DNA of 64,000 nucleotides from Azospirillum agricola (lineage in GTDB: Bacteria > Pseudomonadota > Alphaproteobacteria > Azospirillales > Azospirillaceae), in contig NZ_JAGINM010000020.1 in NCBI RefSeq assembly GCF_017876095.1, positions 1 through 64,000 on the forward strand, given 5' to 3'. How positions within the stretch are numbered: the stretch's first letter is position 1; every line of letters begins with the position of its first letter. Made by a program: the position numbers and the translations under genes. Shown piece after piece: positions 33,161 through 41,800 of the stretch. The notes beneath the pieces were generated by a model that did not search any database, was not told the DNA's origin, and saw only the letters and a list, made by a program, of their open reading frames with translations.

Positions 33161-33366
33161 CAGACGGGCTTGCGGTCGTCGGGGCCGGCTTTGCCGGCGC
33201 CGGACTTCAGGGCCTCCGGCAAGCCGTCGCCGGCCGCATCGCCGGTCTCGCCGGCTCCAGCCGAAAACGGGAAGACACCGGAATGTCTTGCCGCACCCAG
33301 GGTCTTCCACCGGGCGGCTCCTGACGACGGTAAAGCATTCAGAGGCGCGGTCTGGCCGATCATCAT
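33160..33366 (-). CDS. Small ORF coupled to the type I exporter gene, 68 aa
   Basis: Starts MMIGQTAPLNALPSSGAARWKTLG on the reverse strand at 33366 (GGGA 8 nt upstream) and ends at a TGA whose last two bases are shared with the exporter ATG (TGATG). The product has a Gly/Ala-rich C-terminal half and no recognised domain. The exporter ATG has no ribosome-binding site of its own, so this frame may be a real leader gene whose translation feeds exporter synthesis. An in-frame ATG at 33423 gives an 87-residue version. Confidence 0.45.
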   Translation of the reverse strand: MMIGQTAPLNALPSSGAARWKTLGAARHSGVFPFSAGAGETGDAAGDGLPEALKSGAGKAGPDDRKPV

Positions 33367-33622
33367 GGCGCATTCCCAATCGAATGGATGGCCCTGGCAT
33401 TGGTTGCCGAACCCGGCCAACATAAGCCCAGCATCAGTAAACGATTCGTTAACTTCTCAAACCACCTTTAGAATTACCCGAATAATTTCCTTCATAAGTA
33501 TTTATTTTGAGAGCGAATCATTAGTTTTCTATTCTTATGTATTTATATTTTTACTTGACTCTTGCGGTTTCTCTAAAATAACCCTGTAAAGCCAGGCAGG
33601 CTGGCCGAATTTGGAGAAAAAA
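33367..33622. promoter_or_regulatory. AT-rich divergent promoter region of the T1SS / RTX genes
   Basis: The stretch 33430-33600 is strikingly AT-rich (TTTATTTTGAGAG, ATTTATATTTTTAC) compared with the GC-rich flanks. It lies between the divergent exporter operon and the RTX gene. A possible forward -35 is TTGACT at 33555, with a weak -10 near 33578. AT-richness suggests H-NS/MvaT-like or curvature-based silencing; this is inference. Confidence 0.45.
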
Positions 33623-34312
33623 ATGGCGACCTATTACGGCGATGCGGGCGCAAATAACCTTGGTCCATACAGCGGACCCAACACGATTTATGGCGGCGCG
33701 GGCAACGACACCATCTATGGATACACCGACAACGATCGCCTGGATGGGGAGGATGGCGACGACCAGATCACGGGCTGGTTCGGAAACGACACCATCTTCG
33801 GGGGAAATGGCAATGACTTCCTCGATGGGTGGGACAACAACGATATTATTTACGGCGAAGCCGGAAACGACACCATCTATGGCGGAAACAACAACGACAC
33901 CATTAATGGCGGATCCGGCGACGACTATATCTATGGCGACTACGGCACCGAGAGCGGACAGGACGTTCTTGCGGGCGGCTCCGGAAACGACACCATCGAA
34001 GGCGGCTCCGACAACGACTTCTACATCTTCAACTTCGGCTCGGACGGCCAGGATCTCTATTACGATTCCCAAGGCGATTACGACACGGTCCGCGTCAATG
34101 GCGTGACCAACATCAGCCAGCTCACCATCACCTCCGCCGCCGCCTATGGCGGCAGCGCCAACAACCTCGTCATCCACAAGGATGGCTCGCTCTCCGAATA
34201 CATACAGATCTACGACTTCTACAGCGGGAGCGGATTCGGCGCCGGCCGCATCGAATACCTCGATGTGAACGGATCGACCTTCTGGCTCAGCGACTACATC
34301 GACCGGGTCTGA
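33623..34312 (+). CDS. Small RTX-repeat calcium-binding exoprotein
   Basis: 229 residues. From about 20 to 135 it is almost entirely glycine-rich nonapeptide repeats of the GGxGxDxIx type: YGGAGNDTIYG, FGGNGNDFLDG, YGEAGNDTIYGG, NGGSGDDYIYG and AGGSGNDTIEGG, which bind Ca2+ in parallel beta-rolls. Several units have Asn for Gly/Asp (GGNNNDTI, GWDNNDII). The C-terminal 90 residues (FYIFNFGSDGQDLYYD ... IEYLDVNGSTFWLSDYI) resemble the type I secretion end of RTX proteins. There is no enzymatic domain, so it may be a surface or matrix component. The ATG at 33623 follows GGAG. Divergent to its likely exporter. Confidence 0.88.
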   Translation: MATYYGDAGANNLGPYSGPNTIYGGAGNDTIYGYTDNDRLDGEDGDDQITGWFGNDTIFGGNGNDFLDGWDNNDIIYGEAGNDTIYGGNNNDTINGGSGDDYIYGDYGTESGQDVLAGGSGNDTIEGGSDNDFYIFNFGSDGQDLYYDSQGDYDTVRVNGVTNISQLTITSAAAYGGSANNLVIHKDGSLSEYIQIYDFYSGSGFGAGRIEYLDVNGSTFWLSDYIDRV

Positions 34313-34326
34313 GCCCGGCCATGGTG

Positions 34327-34353
34327 CGGTCGGGGGACGCCGTTCCCCGACCG
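34327..34353 (+). terminator. Hairpin after the RTX gene
   Basis: CGGTCGGGGGA and TCCCCGACCG form a stem of about 10 bp, 15 bp after the RTX stop. There is no T-run. It may terminate or attenuate read-through into the glycosyltransferase gene. Confidence 0.5.
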
Positions 34354-34378
34354 GACACCGCAGCAATCCCGCCCGACC

Positions 34379-35590
34379 ATGAAAATCGCCTTCATCCATC
34401 AGAATTTTCCCGGCCAGTACAAGCATCTGGCCGCGGCGCTGGCAGCCGACCCGTCCAACCAGGTTGCCTTCATCTCCCGCCGCGCCGACCGGGACATCCC
34501 CGGCGTGCGAAGACTGACCTACGGCACGCGGCGCACCGCCGGTCCACCGACCCACCCGTATCTGCTGAGCACCGAAAACGCCGTCCTGCATGGGCAGGAG
34601 GTCGCGCGCGTCCTTTTGTCGCTGCGCAAGGAGGGTTCCGTCCCCGACATCGTCGTCGGTCATCCCGGCTGGGGCGAGACGCTGTTCGTCAAGGACGTTT
34701 TGCCGCAGGTGCCGTACCTGAGCTACTGCGAGTTCTACTATGGCGCGCAGGACCGGGATTTCGGCTTCGACCCTGTCTATCCGCCCGACCTCGACGCCCG
34801 GCTGAGCCTGCGCATGCGCAACACGCCGCTGCTGCTGGCGCTGGAGAGCTGCGACCGGGGAATCGCGCCGACCGAATGGCAGCGGGCCACCCATCCCGAG
34901 CCGTTCCGGTCCAAGATCGCGACCATTCACGACGGCGTCGACACCGCCGGCCTGCGCCCCGATCCGGCGGCGCGCGTCACCCTGCCGGACGGCCGCGTGC
35001 TGGCGCCCGGCGATCCGGTGGTGACCTACGCCGCCCGCAATCTGGAGCCATACCGCGGTTTTCCCAACTTCCTGCGGGCGGTTCCGCGCATCCTGGACGC
35101 GCGGCCCGACGCCACCATCCTGATCGTCGGCGGCGACGAGACCAGCTATGGCGCCCGCCCCCGGGAAGGCGGCACATGGCGCGAGGCGATGCTGAGGGAG
35201 GTGCCAGTCGATCCCGCGCGGGTGGTCTTCCTGGGGCACCTGCCCTATGAGCGCTTCCTGGCGGTGATCGGGGTGTCGCGGGTCCACGTCTATCTCACCT
35301 ACCCCTTCGTGCTGTCCTGGTCGATGCTGGAGGTGATGGCGCTCGGCCGCGTGGTGGTGGGCTCCGACACCGCGCCGGTGCGCGAGGTCATCCGGCATGG
35401 CGAGAACGGCCTGCTCGCCGATTTCTTCTCGCCCGGGTCGATCGCCGACCGCGTGATCGATGTGCTGGGCGATCCTGGCGCCTTCGCCCCGCTGGGCCGG
35501 GCCGCCCGCCGGACGGTGATCGACCGCTATGCCCGTCCCGATTGCCTGGCCCGCCAGACCCGCCTGATCCACGACATGGCCGGGCGCTGA
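34379..35590 (+). CDS. GT4-type glycosyltransferase
   Basis: 403 residues with a GT-B fold. The N-terminal half begins MKIAFIHQNFPGQYKHLA (Gly-rich acceptor loop) and includes DIVVGHPGWGETLF. The C-terminal GT4 half has VVTYAARNLEPYRGFPNFLRA, ILIVGGDE, VVFLGHLPYERFLAVI and SWSMLEVMALGRVVVGSDTAPVREVI, the usual sugar-nucleotide-binding Glu region. It transfers a sugar from an activated donor to a growing glycan; neither is identifiable. Its place next to the RTX/T1SS genes suggests surface or matrix production, but a hairpin separates them. Confidence 0.87.
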   Translation: MKIAFIHQNFPGQYKHLAAALAADPSNQVAFISRRADRDIPGVRRLTYGTRRTAGPPTHPYLLSTENAVLHGQEVARVLLSLRKEGSVPDIVVGHPGWGETLFVKDVLPQVPYLSYCEFYYGAQDRDFGFDPVYPPDLDARLSLRMRNTPLLLALESCDRGIAPTEWQRATHPEPFRSKIATIHDGVDTAGLRPDPAARVTLPDGRVLAPGDPVVTYAARNLEPYRGFPNFLRAVPRILDARPDATILIVGGDETSYGARPREGGTWREAMLREVPVDPARVVFLGHLPYERFLAVIGVSRVHVYLTYPFVLSWSMLEVMALGRVVVGSDTAPVREVIRHGENGLLADFFSPGSIADRVIDVLGDPGAFAPLGRAARRTVIDRYARPDCLARQTRLIHDMAGR

Positions 35591-35935
35591 AGGGCACTGA
35601 AACGTGCCGCATTTTCCGGAGGCCGGTTTGGCTGAGTCACGCCGTCATCCCGGCCACACCGCCATGCCGGTTGCCGCGCGGCCTTTGCGACCGGAGGCTC
35701 TGCACGCCGGGCGTGCAGGATTTGGGAAAGCCGGACTTTCGGAATGGCTGGGGCCGCCACCGGGCGCGCCCCAACAGCGCGGCCAGCGAACGCCTCGCGG
35801 AAGCGGCAGCGACGTCGGCCACGGGTATCGGGCCACGGGACATCGGCGGGCGGATGCGGGCAAGAAAAGAGCGGCGAACCGGTTTCCCGTTTTCCGCCGC
35901 TCTTCGCTGCAACGTCGATGACGCTGCGAATTGGA
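35591..35935. other. Gap between glycosyltransferase and genomic island
   Basis: No credible gene. A CTGCACGC-CGG-GCGTGCAG type hairpin at 35700-35718 could end the glycosyltransferase transcript. The island starts at the end of this gap. Confidence 0.45.
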
Positions 35936-35981
35936 TGGTGCCCAGGGACGGAATTGAACCGCCGACACGGGGATTTTCAGT
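35936..35981 (-). repeat. Left attachment-site repeat (tRNA-Phe 3' fragment)
   Basis: Matches 52587-52632 of the intact tRNA-Phe over 46 bases with three mismatches (35947, 35955, 35961). It includes the CCA-encoding TGG end, T-arm and the start of the anticodon loop, then diverges. This is the expected remnant of site-specific insertion. Confidence 0.92.
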
Positions 35982-36031
35982 TGCAAGCATTATAGGCTAA
36001 TTAATTGTTTTTGCTGGGATGCGGCGCATTA

Positions 36032-36052
36032 TGTGCTAGCTCTGTGCTAGGG
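36032..36052. repeat. Left-end GTGCTAG integrase arm-site candidates
   Basis: Two direct copies, TGTGCTAG and TGTGCTAG, spaced 11 bp, 50-70 bp inside the left boundary. Nearly the same double motif occurs at the right end (52515-52534). Confidence 0.65.
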
Positions 36053-36140
36053 TGACGACTGGAAGGTTTTAAATCCCATTACACCGATTTCATAGGATAT
36101 TTTAGCCAATGCAGTTCCTATTCGGCCCCATCCCTACCCT

Positions 36141-36512
36141 TCAGTACTCGTCGGCCAGCATGATCGTCAACACCCGTACGGTCACGCTGGGATCAGCGGC
36201 ATCGGATGACAGATAGGTCATCGTGGGGTCGTAGTAGTCGATCTTCCACAACACCCCAACCCCTCGCACCACCAAGGTCGCGCAGTCGTGCTCGCTACAG
36301 GGGTCGTTGTCCACCGTGAAGGCGTTGAAGGTACGAACCCCGGCGAGGACGAGATTGAGGTGAAGGGGGGCGAGCGCAGCAATGCCGGCGGTGATGACCA
36401 CCCGACCGCCATCGAAGGTTCGGCGCAGATGGTCGTTGAGGCGTGCGATTTCAGCCACCTTGGATTGGCCCCTCTTGGGGCCAATCTCATGCCCCATCGC
36501 CTTGCCGGTCAT
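36141..36512 (-). CDS. DUF3768 domain protein
   Basis: 123 residues. The block IARLNDHLRRTFDGGRVVITAGIAAL, then NAFTVDNDPCSEHDCATL, WKIDYYDPTMTYLSSDAADP and VTVRVLTIMLADEY, is the DUF3768 signature, a family seen on alphaproteobacterial plasmids and integrative elements. No enzymatic function is known to me. The ATG at 36512 overlaps the stop of the upstream DUF6641-like gene (ATGA). It is soluble and has no signal. It supports the reading of this region as a mobile-element backbone. Confidence 0.85.
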   Translation of the reverse strand: MTGKAMGHEIGPKRGQSKVAEIARLNDHLRRTFDGGRVVITAGIAALAPLHLNLVLAGVRTFNAFTVDNDPCSEHDCATLVVRGVGVLWKIDYYDPTMTYLSSDAADPSVTVRVLTIMLADEY

Positions 36513-36979
36513 TGCGCCGGCTTCCCAGCCTTGGCGGTCGTCACCGGCTTCTTCAGCACGCGCTGCCGCCGCGCGACCGCCTCGGTCATCGCCTTGTCGA
36601 GCTCACCCGCCGCCACCGCCAGCTTGATCTGCTCCAGCGTGGGCAGCAGGTTGTCCATCGCACCGACCGTGATTGCGGCCTTGCCGGGCTTGAGTTCGAG
36701 CGGCCTGTTGCCGTAGTGGATGTGGAGGTGGATCGTTCCCGCCTCGTCCTTCCACCACCAGGGCCGGAACCGCACCGGCACGTCGCGGCGTTCCTTCGTG
36801 CCATTGACGTCCACCCACCGGCCGACACGGCGGATGAACACCTCGCCTTTGATCGTCGCCGTCGCGGCCTCGATCTGAAGGCCCAGGGCGTCGAGCAACT
36901 TGCGGCGAGCGGTGCCGACTGGGCTGGTGTCGATGCGCTTCGCGGTGCTCGTAAGCGTCAGGCTGTCCAGGATGCTCAT
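36509..36979 (-). CDS. DUF6641-like protein
   Basis: 156 residues: MSILDSLTLTSTAKRIDTSPVGTARRKLLDALGLQIEAA in outline (two halves), then RFRPWWWKDEAGTIHLHIHYGNRPLELKPGKAAITVG and LLPTLEQIKLAVAAGELDKAM. The KPWWW/RPWWW plus YG-x-x-x-x-EL-x-x-GKAAI pattern is what I recall for DUF6641, another plasmid/island family often paired with DUF3768-type genes. Probably a small cytosolic accessory protein of mobile DNA; function unknown. It forms a two-gene operon with the DUF3768 gene. Confidence 0.72.
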   Translation of the reverse strand: MSILDSLTLTSTAKRIDTSPVGTARRKLLDALGLQIEAATATIKGEVFIRRVGRWVDVNGTKERRDVPVRFRPWWWKDEAGTIHLHIHYGNRPLELKPGKAAITVGAMDNLLPTLEQIKLAVAAGELDKAMTEAVARRQRVLKKPVTTAKAGKPAQ

Positions 36980-37078
36980 TGGGGTTCTCCATTTGTTCCG
37001 TTCCCCAACGATAACACCATGGCAACGCCATTCAATACCCTAGGTTGAGTCAGGACCCTTAAGTCTCAAAATGCCCGC

Positions 37079-37093
37079 TTCACCTGAAGTGAA
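37079..37093. repeat. Island palindrome copy 1
   Basis: TTCACCTGAAGTGAA, 75 bp upstream of the small gene at 37169 and about 100 bp upstream of the divergent DUF6641-like gene. It could be an operator for both. Confidence 0.7.
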
Positions 37094-37168
37094 GAGCTGC
37101 TTGCCGTATCGGACTAAATACACCTGCTACTCGTGTAGTAGCGCAACACTCACACAAGGCGACTAAAA

Positions 37169-37363
37169 ATGGATAAGACGTATATCGACGACATCCAGTA
37201 TATCGATGCTGATTTACCAATGCCAACTCAGCCAGGAAACAAGCCGTTGCCGAAGGAGGTCATGGACAATCTTGAGGCTCGCGTTCGCCTCATGCAGCGC
37301 CGATGTGTCGCTGGCATTGCCGCCCCACGCCAAGCGCGCCAGAAGCGCAACCAGCACATTTGA
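37169..37363 (+). CDS. Hypothetical small protein, 64 aa
   Basis: MDKTYIDDIQYIDADLPMPTQPGNKPLPKEVMDNLEAR in outline, ending in a basic tail (QARQKRNQHI). The composition is natural (acidic N-terminus, basic C-terminus) but no family is recognised and the ribosome-binding site is weak. It lies just after island palindrome copy 1 on the strand opposite to the DUF6641-like gene. Confidence 0.45.
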   Translation: MDKTYIDDIQYIDADLPMPTQPGNKPLPKEVMDNLEARVRLMQRRCVAGIAAPRQARQKRNQHI

Positions 37364-37375
37364 TCACTAGGGCTG

Positions 37376-37702
37376 CTACTGGGCAAGCACGGAGGCGGAA
37401 CGCACTGTGCGGCGACGTGGCGTGCGGCAAAGGCTACGCTGGTCTATGTCCGCCCAAACAATGTCCGCACACCGTCGCAGGCGGTTGGCCGTTGCCGATC
37501 GAGGGTTGCGTTCCGCCAACGTGGCAGCGAGGCGCTCAAGACGAAGCACGAGACTTGTAAGAACCTGTATGCTTGGTTGGCGACCAGTTGCAAGTATATT
37601 ACTGTAATATCGGCTACTCGATCCCAGCCACACACGGCTAAACTCGACTTGAGACGAGCAAATACGCTCTGAAACAAGTTCTTTGTATATCTGATCCAAC
37701 AT
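37376..37702 (-). CDS. DUF6626-like hypothetical protein, 108 aa
   Basis: Reverse-strand ATG at 37702 with GAGG 9 nt upstream. MLDQIYKELVSERICSSQVEFSRVWLGSSSRYYSNI, then LATGRQPSIQVLTSLVLRLERLAATL: the layout QxEFSxxWLGxSxRYYSxxxxTGRxPS is what I associate with DUF6626, small island/plasmid proteins that may bind DNA through the helical N-terminal half. The C-terminal 25 residues are Arg/Ser-rich. It overlaps nothing; an alternative frame (37444-37710) is less credible. Function unknown. Confidence 0.62.
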   Translation of the reverse strand: MLDQIYKELVSERICSSQVEFSRVWLGSSSRYYSNILATGRQPSIQVLTSLVLRLERLAATLAERNPRSATANRLRRCADIVWADIDQRSLCRTPRRRTVRSASVLAQ

Positions 37703-38421
37703 TTATGCATACCTCATGGCCATATTTTTGCCAGCACGCCATCGCGTGTCGCATAAATACTTATCGAATAGCACATACCTGGAACTGAATGGCGGTTACG
37801 TATCCGCTGTGTGGAAGGACCGGCGGGAGCCGATAGGAACACACGAAGGCCGAGAGGAGTGTAGGCCAGCCCACCAGGAGGGCACCGCAACGTAACCCCT
37901 GTAATGGCACCAACCTACCCAGGGCGGTCGGCGGTATATGGTGGCTGGTAACGGCCCCGTAAGTAGGACACCCCTGCTGATGGCAGGGCGACAAAGGACG
38001 ATGGCTCTGTGGCGAGCACACACAACCATCACCTGCGCGGCGATCACCTTCCGGGTCGTCGTGCGGCACCGAAACTGGCGCGAGCCAGGGAATGAGAGGA
38101 CTGAACCGGCGAAGCTGGTCAATGGCAGGAATTCGGGTTTCCGCCTGCTGTGAATGCCTCGACGGAAGGGGCGATGAGGGCTTTATACGCAGAACGAGCA
38201 ATTCCCCCTGTGACGACCAGCAAGCACCCAGTGCTTCACTTCAAGTGAGTGGTTGTCACAGGGGGAATGTGCTCTTCCAGCTTTGACGCAGGACGAGAAG
38301 GCATAAGAACATCACGTTTGATGGTTTGCCGGACGAGTTTGCGAGGCCGCGAAACCACCAAACGTTCGCGAATGCGTGAGCGTTCGCGCATTCATCAACC
38401 AGAACATTCAGGATATATGCG
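37703..38421. other. 720-bp structured non-coding region of the island
   Basis: No credible protein: open frames here give Cys/Trp/His-rich, unnatural translations. The right third is dense in hairpins: a 14-bp inverted repeat (38201-38268), a stem of about 12 bp at 38309-38364 (GTTTGATGGTTT / AAACCACCAAAC) and GAATGCG/CGCATTC near 38371-38394 with a repeated CGTTCGCG. It could be an origin, a transfer site or a structured RNA; see findings. Confidence 0.55.
38201..38268. repeat. Cloverleaf-like inverted-repeat element with island palindrome copy 2
   Basis: Outer arms ATTCCCCCTGTGAC (38201-38214) and GTCACAGGGGGAAT (38255-38268) pair perfectly over 14 bp. Inside are two smaller hairpins: AAGCAC-CCA-GTGCTT and the island palindrome TTCACTTCAAGTGAG (38235-38249). 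Together they would fold as a three-way junction in single-stranded DNA or RNA. Confidence 0.85.
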
Positions 38422-38652
38422 ATGCGACTGCACGAGATCATGGGGATTACGAGAGAGCACTGGCGCCAGCACCTCGCTGAGATTGGCCTTCCTGATACGA
38501 CAGCCGACGCTGCGACCCGGCAGGCTGATCAGTTGGTGAAACGCGGAAAGCTGGCGAAGAAGAGCGCGGCTGTAACGAAAGCGCGAAAGGCTCTCGCTGA
38601 CAAACAGCGCGACCTTGCAGACGCTCAGCGTGACACCTACAAAGCAAGGTAA
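38422..38652 (+). CDS. Hypothetical small helical protein, 76 aa
   Basis: MRLHEIMGITREHWRQHLAEIGLPDTTADAATRQADQLVKRGKL in outline, followed by a Lys/Ala-rich helix (AAVTKARKALADKQRDLADAQRDTYKAR) likely to be a coiled coil. AGGA lies 8 nt before the ATG. The charged helical composition suggests a nucleic-acid or protein-binding accessory factor. It follows the structured region and precedes the restriction operon by 230 bp. No family recognised. Confidence 0.55.
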   Translation: MRLHEIMGITREHWRQHLAEIGLPDTTADAATRQADQLVKRGKLAKKSAAVTKARKALADKQRDLADAQRDTYKAR

Positions 38653-38724
38653 CTGACAGAGCCCCCCACCTTCTCGATTGTGTCCAAGGTGCGCCATGAG
38701 CGATATTGTTGCGAACGCACGCTA

Positions 38725-38790
38725 GGGGGATGCTCACGGAGCACACCCCCGCTTCATCCGATGTCGAGCGGCTCTGAATCATAGCCGCTC
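38725..38790 (+). promoter_or_regulatory. Two hairpins in the leader of the restriction operon
   Basis: GGGGG-a-TGCTC-acg-GAGCA-ca-CCCCC (38725-38750) and GAGCGGCT-9 nt-AGCCGCTC (38766-38790) lie in the 230 bp before the first gene of the operon. Neither has a T-tract. They could be operators, a terminator for the small upstream gene, or part of a structured leader. Confidence 0.5.
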
Positions 38791-38882
38791 AGCACGACAC
38801 TCGTTAGCTTCCTCTTGGCCGGTACGGGGACCTCCCCTCCTCCGGCTACCCTTATCCGGCTGGGAATCTGGTCCGCGCAGAC

Positions 38883-41800
38883 ATGATGATCCTCGACAAC
38901 ATCAATCAGCTCTTTGGCGATGACCTGAAGCGTACAATCCGCTCGGGCGCGCGGCTGAAGATCGCGGCGGCGACCTTCTCGATCTATGCCTACGAGTCGC
39001 TTCGCAGGGAGCTGGAGAAAATCCACTCGCTGGAGTTCATCTTCACCGCGCCGACGTTCCTCCCTGAGCAGGCCACAGACCGACTCCGCAAGGAGCACCG
39101 GGAGTTTCAGATCCCCAAGGTCGAGCGGGAGCGATCACTGTACGGCAACGCCTTCGAGCTGCAACTGAAGAACAAGCTGACCCAGCGCGCGATTGCCCGT
39201 GAGTGCGCCGACTGGATTAGGCGGAAGGCGACCTTCCGCTCCAATCGAGGGAAGGCGCCGATGCAGCAGTTCGGCCATGTAGGCAATGGGACGGAAAGTG
39301 CCGTCTACCTGCCGCTGCACGGCTTCACCGCCGTCGACCTAGGCTTTCAGAAGGGCGATGCGGTTTCCAACATCATCCACAAGATGACGGACGCGCCGAC
39401 GACCGCGACCTATCTCAGCCTATTCGAGCAAATCTGGCACGACAGCGACCGGTTGGAGGACGTGACCGCCGCGATTTCCGACCATATCGCCTCGGTCTAT
39501 CAGGAAAACTCCCCGGAACGGATCTACTTCGTGATCCTATACAACATTTTCAGCGAGTTCCTGGAGGATCTGAACGACGATGTGCTGCCCAACGACCTGA
39601 CAGGCTACAAGGATACGCTGATCTGGCAGAAGCTATTCCCTTTCCAGCGGGATGCCGTCACCGGCATCATCAACAAGTTGGAAACCTACAACGGCTGCAT
39701 CCTCGCCGACAGTGTCGGTCTCGGTAAGACGTTCTCCGCACTGGCCGTCATCAAGTATTACGAGCTGCGAAACCGCTCCGTGCTCGTCCTCTGCCCCAAG
39801 CGGCTGGCAGAGAACTGGTTGAACTACAACCGGAACCTCAAGACCAACATCTTCGGGCGCGACCGGTTCAACTACGATGTCCTGTGCCACACCGATCTCC
39901 TGCGGGAGAGCGGAGAATCCTTCGGGACGCCGCTCGACCGGGTTAATTGGGGCAACTACGACCTGGTCGTGATCGACGAATCCCACAACTTCCGCAACAA
40001 CGATGCCTTCAAGGAACGGGAAACCCGTTACCAACGCCTGATGAACGCCGTCATCCGCGACGGGGTGAAGACGAAGGTGCTGATGCTGTCGGCAACACCG
40101 GTCAACAACCGATTCGCCGACCTGCGCAACCAGCTCGCGTTGGCCTACGAGGGTGATCCAAAGGCGTTGAACGACAAGCTGAAGACCAGTCGGGACGTGG
40201 AGGAGATTTTCCGCCGCGCCCAAACCGCCTTCAACAGTTGGTCGAAGCTGCCTCCCGAACAGCGAACCACCGCCGCCATCCTGAACGCGCTGGATTTCGA
40301 CTTCTTCGAGCTGCTCGACAGCGTGACCATCGCTCGTTCCCGCCGACAGATACAGACCTTCTACGGTCTGGAGGAGGTGGGGCGCTTCCCGGAGCGGCTG
40401 AAGCCGATCTCGTTCCACTGTCCGCTGACACGCCGGCCCGACGTGTTCAGCTTCAATGGAATCTACGCTCAGCTGTCCCTGCTGAAGCTGTCGGTCTATG
40501 CCCCGATCAGCTACATCTTCCCGTCGCGGCTGGCCAAGTACGAAGCCCTGTACGACACCGAGGTCAAGGGAGGACGTGGCCGGTTTCGGCAGTCGGACCG
40601 CGAACGCAGCCTGCAACGGCTGATGACCGTCAATCTTCTGAAGCGACTGGAAAGCTCGGTGGAGGCGTTCCGCATCACGCTGAGCCGGCTGGCCGAGCTG
40701 CACACCGCCACGCTGGAGCGGATCGCCGAGTGGAAGCGGACGGGCAAAGACCCGGAGCTGGAACAGGTGTTGGGCTATGATGAAGACACCTTCGATGCCG
40801 ACGAAATCCTGACCGGCGGGAAGGTCAAAATCAGCCTTGCGGACATGGACGCCGCGTCGTGGGAACGCGACCTCGCCGCCGACCGTGCCATCATCGAGGC
40901 GCTGCTCGCCGAGATGGCCAAGATCACCCCCGACCATGACGCCAAGCTGCAACACCTGAAGGGGGAGATCGAGCGCAAGCTCGCCAACCCCATCAACCTC
41001 GGCAATCGGAAGCTTCTAATCTTCACGGCGTTCGCCGACACCGCAAACTACCTCTACGCCCACATAGCCCGCGACGTTCTGAACCGCCACGGCCTACACA
41101 GTGCCAAGGTGATTGGCGGGACCAGCGCCCCGCAAACCACCCTGGACACGTTCTATGATTTCCCTTCGGTCCTCACGCTGTTCTCGCCCGTCTCGAAGGA
41201 TAAGGCCATCGTCCTGCCGAAAGAACTGCGGGAGATCGACATCCTGATCGGCACCGACTGCATTTCCGAAGGGCAGAACCTTCAGGACTGCGACACGGTC
41301 ATCAACTACGACATCCACTGGAACCCCGTCGCCATCATCCAGCGGTTCGGGCGGGTGGACCGCATCGGCTCGCGCAACAACGCGATCCAACTGGTCAATT
41401 ACTGGCCCGACATCACGCTGGACGAATACATCAACCTGCGTGAGCGGGTGGAAAACCGGATGATCATCGCCGACGTGACCGCGACCGGCGACGACAATGT
41501 GCTGAGCCACGAGGCCAACGACGTCTCCTACCGCAAGGAGCAACTCCGACGTCTCCAGGAGGAGGTAATTGAGTTGGAAGACGTTCGCGCCGGTGTTTCC
41601 ATTACCGACCTCGGCCTGAACGAGTTCCGCATGGACCTGCTGAACTACGTCAAGGCCAATCCCGACCTGGAACGGGCTCCCACCGGCATGCATGCGGTGG
41701 TTCCAAGCTCGCCGACGCTGCCACCGGGTGCCCTGTTCGCTCTGCGCAACCGCAATCACGGAATCAATATCGGCCAGCAAAATCGGCTGCACCCCTATTA

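Noticed and set aside
35936-35981. A second tRNA gene at the left island end
   Set aside because: Only the 3' 46 bases of tRNA-Phe are present; the sequence diverges in the anticodon loop, so it is an att repeat.
37761-38201. Reverse-strand frames in the island non-coding region
   Set aside because: Translations are Cys/Trp/His/Pro-rich with no ribosome-binding site; structure at the DNA level explains the region better.
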